The notes under the pieces are model-generated. The model had not been told where the DNA came from and ran no database searches. It saw only the letters and a list, made by a program, of their open reading frames with translations. A DNA stretch of 64,000 nucleotides from Saururus chinensis (taxonomy: Eukaryota > Streptophyta > Magnoliopsida > Piperales > Saururaceae): the NCBI GenBank assembly GCA_035235625.1, contig CP141145.1, positions 35,196,668-35,260,667 of the forward strand, in the 5' to 3' direction. This document shows, one piece after another, positions 46,131 to 56,270 of the stretch (its first letter is position 1; each line of letters starts with the position of its first letter). A program made the position numbers and the translations under genes.

Positions 46131-49100
46131 TTAATTCTTGGCATTTAGTTTGTCTAGTAGAATCTGGTTTAACAGCTTTGGGTTTGCTTTTCCTTTAGAT
46201 TCCTTCATTACCTGAAAAGAGATGATAGTATATATATTTAGTAAAAGATGAAGCGGGAAAAAAACTCATCCTTAAGCAGTGAATGAAGGTCCTCAGGTTT
46301 CACTTCTAACTTTACAAAACCTAAGATTACCTGGCCTGCAAAAAAGCCCTGTAACTTAGTTTTGCCTCCACGGTATTGTTCAAGTTGCTTTGGATTATCT
46401 GCAAGTACTTTGTCTACCATTTTTTCTATTACAGCAGGATCCCCTATCTGCAGTTAAAAATTTATATTCAATGACTACTTTGTTACCTATCTGAATTGCA
46501 ATGTACATCAAAATAAGTAATCTGACTTGCCTGCACCAAATCTTTTTCTTCTATCAATCCTTTCACACTTCCTCCCTTGGCTATGAGTTCAAACAGTATC
46601 TGATAGGGTTACCCAAGGACAGCGGCTTAGAGTATATACTATACCATGCTATAGCATATATCTTGTGCATGAATGCTAAAGAAAGACAATAAGAGCAAAC
46701 TGGTAAAATCATTGTAGACACCACATTACTTGATAAGCTCAGATATGTAAGATAACAAGGCAAAAGGAACAACAGTGGTGTAATTTTAATGGAGTCACAG
46801 GTAAGTAAAAAGGGGAAATAGAGTGAACAGGGAGAGCTTGAGAGAGAAAGGGGAGAAACTGGATGCATTGCAAGGAGAAGAGAGAGAGACTCGAAAACTA
46901 AGAGATATATCTATTCGACTGAAAAACCAATGTACTGGTCTCATGGGGCAGTAAACCCTTTCATAGTTTTACACTTAACCCAGTTACAACTCTAAATTCA
47001 AAACGGAAAATCAACATTAAACAGGGCTTACACTAAACTAGGAAGCTTAAGATTAATAAATTAGGAAACCTAAAATCAATTCCAGTTAAAATAAGCTTAA
47101 AACAAGTAACTCTAACCATAAGATGGGCTAGTCAAATCCTATGGCAGAAAAGCTGACCATAACAAACAGATTGGATATCCTAAGTGTGAAGAAGGCTCAT
47201 TCTACAAAATTACAGTTGATTACAAATACTCCTTCCGTTCAATATTAATAGTCCTATTTGGTTTTCCAAAATGAACTAAAAAAGTTAACTTTGAAAAGCT
47301 AAATAGGACTATTAATGTGGGATTGAGGGAGTACTAAGCAAAGAGTAAAGTACCTCCTTTCCAATCTTCCCACTAATTGTTCCATTCTTTATAAAACCAA
47401 TGAGCTCAGCTAGCTCATGAGATGTAAGTTTAATATCACGTATTGCAAGCTTTTCATTTTTCAGATATGCAGAAATATCACCCATAATCCAATTTGCAGC
47501 CATCTTCACATCAGCTCCCTTTCCAATAGCTGCATCAAAAAAGTCTGCAACCTGATCAATTTAGCAAAATGTCACGATTTGCCATATCTTTTTTTTGTGT
47601 GTGTGAGGAAAAGCAATCGTAATCATCAATAACTTCTTTAAATATTGAAAATCAAAGTTCTGCATAGAAAACTTACATTTAAATCATTTGTAAGAAAGAG
47701 GACATCTTGCATGCTGAGGCCCATATTCTCGTATCGTCTTCGCTTCATCTCCGGAAGCTCTGGTAAAGAAGAGCAAATGCTATTGACATATTCATTGGTC
47801 AGAATCACTTCTGGAAGGTCAGGTTCTGGGAAATATCGGTAATCAGCAAGTCCTTCCTTTTTCCGCATAGTGATGGTTTTCTAGATATGAGCCGAAGACT
47901 AATGAGGTAATCAATGAGGAAGAAAATGTACAAATGGAATTAAGCACTTGGAAGAAGGTGCAATGAACCTGTGATCCTTCCTCCCACAATCGAGTTTCTT
48001 GTACAATTTCACTACTTAAGCCTTGATCATGAAGATGAACCTGCCTTGAGATTTCAAAATCAATTGCTCTATGCATTGCAGAAAATGAATTCATGTTCTT
48101 TATCTCTACCTGAAAATAAAAACAATAATTTCGTAACCACAAAGCCTCATTTTCTTTTATTTTTTTACTATTATTACTTGCTAGTTGGAGTGAACCTTTG
48201 TCCCAAATTTCAACTGTCCAATTGGTCGAACTGAAACATTCACATCACAACGAAGTGAACCTTCTTGCATATTGCCATTACTTATTCCCAAATATCTAAC
48301 CAACCTCTGTATCTCAGCTGCATATTCAGCAGCTTCAAGCCCAGTCCTCATGTCAGGTTCAGAGACAACTTCAAGCAAAGGAACCCCAGCTCTGTTCAAA
48401 TCCACCTGCAGAAAAGTTGTACCAACGTCCACTAATTTTTTACTGAACTTACCTTCTAAGCAAAATCATAAGCACTAGGAGAGATATGACAGAGATCTTG
48501 TAAGCCTTTATTCAAATAAAATCTAAATACCTGAGAATAGCTCCCACTGTCTGAATGGAGCAATTTCCCAGCATCCTCTTCCATGTGAACTCTGGTAACA
48601 CCAAACCTCCTGTGACCCCCACCAAACTCAACTGGAAGATCCAGGTCAATGTAACCCCCAATAGCGACTGGAATATCAAACTGGGAAATCTGGTAGCCCT
48701 TGGGGAGATCAGGATAAAAGTATTGCTTCCTATCAAATTTGGATCTTAATGACAATTTGCAATTGAGAGCAAGACCTAACTTCACAGCAAATTCTATAAC
48801 CTTAGAATTTAAAACTGGTAAAGCACCCGGGAGTCCCATGCAAATGGGACACACACTAGAATTAGGATGGGACCCATAGGAGTAAGGGCAGCTACAGAAG
48901 GCCTTGGTCAGGGTAGAGAGCTGCACATGCGTTTCGATACCAATGATTGCTTCATATTCCGATGGACCTCTTTTACGTGAATAATTAATGTCTGTGCTTT
49001 TCTCCTCATCTGCTTTGGTCTGTGCTTCTGAGGCTTTCATGGTACAGAAAAATGCTTCCTTTTTCCTAAATATAGTAATTGACGGACGCAGGAGGCAGGG

Positions 49101-49136
49101 GATAGTTCTGAACCCTCTGAAGCAGATGGAAGCCAT
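46131..49136 (-). CDS. GATB: Glutamyl-tRNA(Gln) amidotransferase subunit B, organellar
   Basis: Eight exons on the complement: 48531-49136, 48196-48405, 47969-48109, 47677-47880, 47354-47551, 46531-46599, 46331-46447, 46131-46211. All join at codon boundaries (phase 0) and give 541 residues, the expected plant length. The N-terminus ([16 protein letters not shown], Arg/Ser-rich) fits an organelle presequence. Family marks: [11 protein letters not shown], zinc-type cysteines in FCSCPYSYG and [12 protein letters not shown], the GatB signature [45 protein letters not shown], and the C-terminal YqeY-like domain with [20 protein letters not shown] and [10 protein letters not shown]. In the GatCAB complex it converts Glu-tRNA(Gln) to Gln-tRNA(Gln) in plastids and mitochondria. 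Intron 6 has GC instead of GT at its donor (CAG/GCAAGT). Intron 5 carries a MITE near the donor. Confidence 0.95.
47229..47331. mobile_element. Short Stowaway MITE in GATB intron 5
   Basis: 103 bp with near-perfect inverted ends: CTCCTTCCGTTCAATATTAA from the left, and CTCCCTCAATCCCACATTAA from the right on the opposite strand, both followed by TAGTCCTATTT. TA duplications flank it (47227-47228 and 47332-47333). It ends 20 bases from the exon-5 donor. Confidence 0.92.
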
Positions 49137-51057
49137 TCTCAGTCTTAGTTAAATGTTCAATTGGAAAAAAGTTATGTACCTGGACAGTTTTAAAGCATGT
49201 CAATATCAGAATTCAGTACTTATGCAAAGAAAATATATACAAGAAAAAGAAAATGACGAACATACGTCTAGTTTGACACTAATGGACCACTGTTAGACAT
49301 GAGTTACCATGAACTCTCAATGAAAAGTGCTCCCCAAAATCAAAAGCTGCAACTTGCAGCTGTCTATAGAAGTTTTATAACAGCAGAATGTGACACGAAA
49401 ATTTCAAGAGCTGTTCACGCATGAAAATCCTATTTCTGTGCCATGCCAAGCCACAAAAGCCGGCAAAGCAATGTCAAGCATCTCGTCGCTTGAATTTATG
49501 CAGGCAGCAATGCTGTCAATGCGGGGTCTTTTACAGGTTAATACATCAAGCAATTGCCAGGCAAGTTTCGAACTAGAGGATAAGCTACCTAAGCATGAGG
49601 GCAATCAAACGACACGAAACAAAGAAATACGTGAAGAAGATCAAGACTAACGCTAAATGTAAAGCCGAGTTGAACAAGAATGAAAGAGGATAAACAGTGA
49701 AAAACCGGGTAGGAACAATTGGCTACAGCAACGGCTTGGGACGTCTAAGTCTTATCGTCTTCAGAGTTTAGACGGCGTGGCCGTGCGTGGTTAGTACCTC
49801 CCACCCATAACCAACCCGTGATGGATTAAAAATATTAACACCGAAACCCGACTCCAACCCGACCCGACAAAGGTTTCAGTACCAAAAAAACGAAGGAAGA
49901 ACAGAGAAAAAAATGAGAGAACTCAGAGAAGGACTTGTTCAGCTTACCCGATTAATCAAAGAGCAGCTCTAGGACTTCACAATTTACGAGCTTTGCTGCC
50001 AACTTCATATATTGCAGAAGTTCCAGGCTTCGAAAGCAACTCAATCCTTCCCTTCTCATGCTCAGGTCGCCCAACATTGAAACGTTCTGCTCTGAAGTCG
50101 CAGAAAGAGGTCGGCAGAAGAGCCATTCAATATTTCAATCATGAATAATAACAAAAAATACTAATTTTTCATGGTTGTTTTCACCCATAAATAAGATACG
50201 AGGGGCAGACGCAGAGTAAAATGTGCGGAGATGTTTTTCAAACGTAAAAAATAAATATTTGCTACTGTTGGCCGCTTCTGGTGGATTCCGAGGATGGGAT
50301 GCAGGCAGCTCGCCGTACACGGATGCTTTCTCCCTCATGTTTCTGTAATTCTGTTTCATCCTCGTTATAATCAACTCGGTGACGGCCATGGTCAGTAATA
50401 AGTCCGTTCCATCTTTGTTATAATCAATTTTTCCTTCTTTTGTTTCCTTCATGAACTCTAATGGAAGAGGGGGAGAAGTACCTGGAGACTGGAGATGCAA
50501 TCGGGGAAGAACAACAACACGTTTGCCCTAATGGGGAGAACGGCAGAGGTCCAGAGATAGCATCGGGGTAGAGGAGCTCTCGTCTGCTCTAATGGGGAAG
50601 GCTCGTTTGCTCCATTAGAAATGTAAGAGACGACGGCGGAAATGAAGGATCGTCGACAGGGGAGAAGAATCCGAGAAGCGGAAGGGGGAGGCGGAGGCGG
50701 GCGATGAAGCGTCAACACGAGTGCGACGGAGAGAGAGGGGGGGGGAGAGCGACTGAGGCGGCGAGGAAGACGAAAGGTCGAACCAACTCGAGTCGGTTCG
50801 GCTCAGGTAAAAACTAAAACCCGATTTTGTCTTGCTCCGTCGACCGCTTCGGTAAAAATCAGAGTACTCTACTCATTTTAAACATGAAGCCGACCCAGAA
50901 CCCGAACCTTATCTACTGAGGTCGGGTCGGATCGGTTTATTCCGAAAACCCGGTCCGAGCGGTAAACGGGAGTCGGCGTTTCTGGCAACAAAAAGGCTTT
51001 CAGGTCAAACAAAGCCTCCTCCGGTCTCTCTTTTTGGGGGCAATCTCTACAACGCCC
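49137..51057. other. Divergent region between GATB and the VIM-like gene
   Basis: About 1.9 kb with the upstream regions of two diverging genes. From 50460 on the sequence becomes GC- and purine-rich with a GAGAGAGAGGGGGGGGGAG run near 50730-50745. Minus-strand frames of 86-121 codons (50135-50718) are Pro/Ser-rich and unrecognised. GGTCGGGTCGG and CCCGACCCGACA words (49857 and 50925) resemble those of the inverted-repeat element at 15296. Confidence 0.45.
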
Positions 51058-52929
51058 ATGGCGCACGATAGCGAACTGCCGTGCGATGGGGAGGGGGTAT
51101 GCATGGTCTGCAAGGCGAAGGTGCCGGAGGAGGAGCGACTGCTGTGCGGCACGTGCGGCAGCCCTTGGCACGCCGCCTGCCTCGCCCGTCCCCCCGACAC
51201 CATCGCCGCCGCCCTCAGCTGGCATTGCCCCGACTGCTCCCCTGCGGATGGTGATCGCCCTCCGCCTCCGTCAGCCGCGGGGATGAGCGAGGATGGCGGT
51301 GTGCTGATGGCTGCGGTGCGGGCGATCGAGGCTGACGACGCGCTGACTGATGCCGAGAAGGCGCGGAGGCGACAGGAGCTACTCAGCGGTGCTAAGGAGA
51401 GTGCAGCGACCGGTGAGGAGGACGAGGAGAAGGACGGCAAAGGCGGTGTTTTGGGGGTTTTAGATGAGGGTTTGAGTTGCTGCTTCTGCATGGAGCTGTT
51501 GGATCGCCCTGTCTCGATCCCATGTGGTCACAATTTCTGCTTGAAGTGCTTCCAGAGATGGATTGGCCAGGGGAAGCGCAATTGTGTAAAGTGTCGTTCA
51601 CAAATCCCTTCCAAGACATGCAGTCAGCCTAGGATCAACTCAACACTTGTGACTGTCATTCGAATGGCCTCTGAAACCTCAAAGTCAGCGTCTTTAAACA
51701 TGTCCACAAAGGCCTACCGCATCATTCATAATCAAAATAGACCTGACAAGGCTTTCACTACAGAACGAGCCAAGAAGGCTGGGAAGGCGAATGCAAGTAG
51801 TGGAAAGATATTTGTGACGGTCCCGGCTGATCATTTTGGCCCAATTTTAGCAGAGAACGACCCAGAAAGGCACTTGGGTGTGCTGGTAGGGGAGACGTGG
51901 GAGGACCGAATGGAGTGCAGACAATGGGGGGCTCATCTACCCCATGTTGCAGGGATTGCCGGACAGTCGGATTACGGAGCCCAGTCAGTGGCACTTTCTG
52001 GTGGATATGAAGATGATGAGGATCATGGCGAGTGGTTTCTCTATACTGGAAGCGGCGGGCGAGATTTGAGTGGAAACAGGCGGACAAACAAGGAGCAGTC
52101 GTTTGATCAGAAGTTCGACAAGCTTAATGAAGCTTTGAGAGTGAGTTGCAAGAAAGGTTATCCAGTTCGTGTTGTGAGGTCCCACAAAGAGAAACGTTCC
52201 TCATATGCTCCTGAATCCGGAGTCCGTTATGATGGAGTTTACAGGATTGAGAAATGCTGGCGCAAAGTTGGAGTGCAGGGTTTTAAGGTCTGTCGCTATT
52301 TGTTTGTCCGGTGTGATAATGAACCAGCTCCATGGACAAGTGACGAACATGGAGATCGCCCTAGGCCTTTGCCCGTCATTGAGGAGCTGAAGAAGGCATC
52401 TGATGTTACTGAGAGGAAGGAACCACCAGCTTGGGATTATGATGAACATGGTTGGCGATGGATGAGGCCTCCCCCGCCAAGTAGGAAAGCCCGGAATATT
52501 GCAAATCTTGAGGACAGAAAAAATGCTAGTAAGGCTTTGAAGCAACCACATACCTCCATGAATGAGAGGCTTCTTAAAGAATTCAGTTGCCAGATATGTG
52601 GGAATGTGCTCAATATTCCAGTGACGACTCCATGTGCTCATAATTTTTGTAAGCCATGTTTAGATGGGGCGTTTGCTGGTCAGTCGTTTGTGCGAGAGCG
52701 GAGTCGGGAGGGAGGGAGGACCCTTCGTCAACAGAGAAATATAATGAGGTGCCCTTGCTGCACCACGGATATCTCTGAGTTTCTTCAAAATGCTCAGATC
52801 AACACTGATCTGAAGGGTGTAATTGAGTCACTTCAAAATCAAATCAAGGAAGAGGCTGAAGGAAAAGGCGAGGTGGTGAATGAGAGCTTTGACGAGATGA
52901 ATGAAGCTTCTGAAAGAGAAGATGAATGA
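51058..52929 (+). CDS. VIM: ORTH/VIM-type E3 ubiquitin ligase, PHD-RING-SRA-RING, intronless
   Basis: One uninterrupted frame of 623 residues from ATG 51058. Domains in order: PHD finger (about 12-62; VCMVCKAKV, LLCGTCGSPWHAACL, WHCPDC), first RING (141-183; CCFCMELLDRPVSIPCGHNF, then CFQRWI), SRA/YDG domain (about 252-425; VPADHFGPI, GVLVGETWEDRMECRQWGAH, YDGVYRIEKCW, FKVCRYLFVRCD), and second RING (511-575; CQICGNVLNIPV, CAHNFCKPCLD, MRCPCC). This is the plant ORTHRUS/VARIANT IN METHYLATION architecture, nuclear proteins that bind hemimethylated CpG and support maintenance methylation, like UHRF1. Arabidopsis members have several introns; here there are none, suggesting a retrocopy. Coding-like sequence continues past the stop to about 53130 but in changing frames, so the C-terminal tail has decayed. 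All zinc ligands appear intact, so function remains possible. Confidence 0.93.
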   Translation: MAHDSELPCDGEGVCMVCKAKVPEEERLLCGTCGSPWHAACLARPPDTIAAALSWHCPDCSPADGDRPPPPSAAGMSEDGGVLMAAVRAIEADDALTDAEKARRRQELLSGAKESAATGEEDEEKDGKGGVLGVLDEGLSCCFCMELLDRPVSIPCGHNFCLKCFQRWIGQGKRNCVKCRSQIPSKTCSQPRINSTLVTVIRMASETSKSASLNMSTKAYRIIHNQNRPDKAFTTERAKKAGKANASSGKIFVTVPADHFGPILAENDPERHLGVLVGETWEDRMECRQWGAHLPHVAGIAGQSDYGAQSVALSGGYEDDEDHGEWFLYTGSGGRDLSGNRRTNKEQSFDQKFDKLNEALRVSCKKGYPVRVVRSHKEKRSSYAPESGVRYDGVYRIEKCWRKVGVQGFKVCRYLFVRCDNEPAPWTSDEHGDRPRPLPVIEELKKASDVTERKEPPAWDYDEHGWRWMRPPPPSRKARNIANLEDRKNASKALKQPHTSMNERLLKEFSCQICGNVLNIPVTTPCAHNFCKPCLDGAFAGQSFVRERSREGGRTLRQQRNIMRCPCCTTDISEFLQNAQINTDLKGVIESLQNQIKEEAEGKGEVVNESFDEMNEASEREDE

Positions 52930-55746
52930 AGCCTTGAAAAGCTCCCTGAAGCAACTGATGTGGAGGTATCTGTCTGAAGCTGATACAAGAGGAAAAGTCC
53001 GACACTGAGAAGTATAAAGGGAGGAAAGGTACGAAAAAGGCCAAAAATACTAGGGAATCTGAGGATGTGTTGGAAGGAGATGGTTCGCCATGAAGTCCAC
53101 TTCATGTGTCGCCCGGAGGTGATGATTTAGATATGACTGGAAGGAGACCAACTATTTGGGTCAGGTTTGTTTTCTGTGGCTCATTGACCATTAGGAAATT
53201 GGCCAGAAAATTTGCAGATTGATCATGTTTGTGGGATTTAAATGTAATTGCCATATTAGAAAATTATCGTCTTGATATTTAAAATTTTCAGAGTCAGAAA
53301 AAGGAAAATTGAAAGGCCAATTTGGTCTGGCACTAGAGGAGGAACATAACAGAAAGTCTTCTCTCAGCAAACTTTTGGTTGCAGGTGTTTGAACCAAGTC
53401 CTCCTAAAAGATCAAGTTTTACGGACCAACAATGAATGTCAGCCAAACCAAACCAAAGTAAGATTCCTTACACGAACAAGCGTAATTTAATAAATAACCA
53501 TAGATGATTCTACATGAATATGCAGAGATGGGGGTGTTAAGCCAACCGGGGACCTCCTGCTGATGCCATGTTAGAACCAAATCCTAAAAGCTCAAGCTAT
53601 TAGGGGACAGACCAATATTGGATATAAGTCAAACTGAACCAAATTAAACGAAACCAAACTAACAATAAGAGGGAAAGTATGCTGTGACACACTTTTTATT
53701 TACTCCCTCTGTCTTATATTAATAGCTTCATTTCGAAAAAAAAATTTATCCCATAGTAATAGCTCCATTTGGCTCAATTTTAGTGTCTGGGTATTTCAAT
53801 GTGTCTCAGATGCTATTTTCCATTCTCTTAGCAATAAATCTCACCATTCAATATAAATTATTATTTTTCCAAATAGAATTATTAAGATGGGATGGAGAGA
53901 GTATTGGGCAATGCAAAGGAAATTAGAAAGAGGAAGCTTAAAGTGGGAAACTCATAAATATTGGAGATAATTCATTTAAAAATTTCCTATAACTAATAGG
54001 GGGGTAGTGCAAAATTTTAAAAAAAAAGGGAAGAAAAGAAAGTCTCGTTTAAAAGCCAAACCATCAATAACTAGTTAAGACTACATGTCATTGTCTTTAT
54101 TTTTCAATTTTTGCAATCAGTTTAACCAAACAAAAGATCTAATATAAAAAATAAAAGAAATAATTTCACTCCTCTTTTCGATGTTTTCCCTCACGTCTAT
54201 CTATTTACCAAACAAAAGAAGTAACTTCAGTTCACTTAACCACAAAACAAAGACTCAAAAATTTTCTTTTGGCAGGGTCTTTGTTGAAGATCCTCACTGC
54301 TAAATTGCAACCCTGATATGTGATGAAATATGTAAATTTTTCTGTACAATTTTGTGTCTCTTTCTAGCATTGCACTAAAAAATCAAGTTACTCTCTTTAA
54401 CAATTTCGCACATTTTTTATAGGGATAGTGACCCATTAAACCCTCCCAACAGAGTTTTGGTTAGGGGGAAAATGTGGGCCTCGCACAAAATGCACTTGGG
54501 CCCACATGTGATGTCTAACCAAAAGTTTGTTAGGAGGGTTTGCTGGGTGATTGCCATTTTCCTTTCTATAGTCATCCAAAAGTAAGAAAGACTGCAAGGG
54601 TACATTTGTATCTCCCTATAACCTTGTATGATTAATTTGAAAACCTTCAAGTGAAATAAAAAAGAGAGTACTTCAAGGTGGGGCAGGGATGATAACCGAG
54701 GAGATAGTGCCACATGGTAAAAGCCATGGATATTTACTCACCAGACTTTGGTTAGTTTCTAGAATAAGGGTCATTGCGATACGTCATAATGGCCTCAAAA
54801 TCTGAAAGCGGCTCTGGCTCTTCGTATCATTTGTTGAGTTTGAATCGCCTCTAAATGGCCAATGCAATCACATATTTGTTACTTAAAACACGGGAGAGAG
54901 AGAAACCGATTTTAGCTTAGTATATGTAACATCATAAAGACTAAAGCTAGATAGGGCTACCACAGCTTTTGCATCTGAACATAAAAACGAAAAAGAACTT
55001 GCATATTCTAAAGTTTTCTTGAGAAATATCGTACATATAGTTTACATAAAAGTCACAAAGCAGGAGCAGCTTGAGCAATTGCATAAAAAACCCCGTGCAT
55101 CGTCATTGACGTTGCAGTCTTAAATCTTACATAATCGTTCCAATAGGAAAAAGAGAAGACAAAATACTAGGCCATTTGTCATACAGATCCCAAAACCAAT
55201 AAAGCATCCGGTGGCCTTCACAAATCACAAGTAAATGTAGGCTGCTTTTTGCCAGCCATCAAATTTCATCTGCGAGAATAATACACATCCAAAATGACAA
55301 CCGCCGTCCCACCAAAGTGCATTAACATATAAAGTAAACAAAGGTATTGAAAATTCCATATAATTAGGCCATTCGTCATAGAGATCACAAGTAATTATAG
55401 GCTACATTTGCCATAAAAGCCACCATATTTCATCTGTGCAAATAATACACATCCCAAATGACGACAGCCCTCCCACCAAAGTTCATTTACATATAAAGTA
55501 GAGGCATTGAAAATTCCATAAAATTGCAACTTCCCAGCACCTGATAGGTAGGTAAAATATCTTGAACTTTCTATTTCAAAATAGGGCGGTGAAAGAAAAA
55601 TTACATGAGATGTCCTCAACGGTCCTCTTGAGAAAAGAATCAGTTTGGTAGCTTTTAATAAAATTAGCCACCATTGTTTATCCGATGTCAAAATATGTAG
55701 TATACCAGAATCTGCACTAAGCAAATAAAAAATAACGAAACCAGAT
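52930..55746. other. Gene-free stretch between VIM-like gene and TH2
   Basis: 52930-53130 keeps broken tail sequence of the VIM-like gene (LEKLPEATDVEVS in the original frame after the TGA; DTEKYKGRKGTKKAKN in another). One Stowaway MITE is at 53703-53901. A short duplication is seen at 55255-55380 versus 55425-55530 (words ATTTCATCTGTGCAAATAAT and CCCACCAAAGTTCATT). No other gene is recognised. Confidence 0.5.
53703..53901. mobile_element. Stowaway-like MITE, 199 bp
   Basis: Starts CTCCCTCTGTCTTATATTAA and ends GATGGGATGGAGAGAG, with TA on both sides (53701-53702 and 53902-53903). The interior word TATTAATAGCTTCATTT is shared with 61257-61501 and, reversed, with 25090-25291. Confidence 0.88.
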
Positions 55747-56236
55747 TTACTGAGATGAGCCCAAAATGAAGGCACGGATTTCAGCCCAACTAGAAACTGT
55801 GTAAAGAATGCCAGTTAAGCCTCTCCAAGGACTTCCTTCAACAAACTCCTTTTGTTTCTTCACCACACCAGAGAGTAGCGGAACAAATGAGACTCCAAAG
55901 TGGCTTCCTACCCGTCTTAGGCTTGAGCTTGACCCAATGACAATGCCCACATCTGCTTCAAGCAGACAAAGCAAGTCACCCACTGAGTCCCCAATATAGA
56001 CAGATAAATGCTTCCCAGAGGCATCGCATTTGTTTAATATCTCCCTGAAAGCTTGAAGTTTATCCAATGGAGATTCTACCTTGTTAGCAATCTCCCCAGT
56101 GGAAACACATTCTTCGTAAACAAATTCGTTTGAATGTATGTTCAGAACATCTAAACCATCTGCTCATCATAAAGGCATGGCTTTTGTTACATACCGCATG
56201 ACTATGTCAGACCGTGTGTTATGTGAGAGAGAGAAA

Positions 56237-56270
<34 letters not shown>

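Noticed and set aside
49390..49650. 86-codon plus frame upstream of GATB
   Set aside because: No homology recognised; AT/GC composition and codon use like surrounding intergenic DNA.
51034..51057. Longer start for the VIM-like gene
   Set aside because: The extension would begin with TTG, not ATG; ATG 51058 is the first true start.
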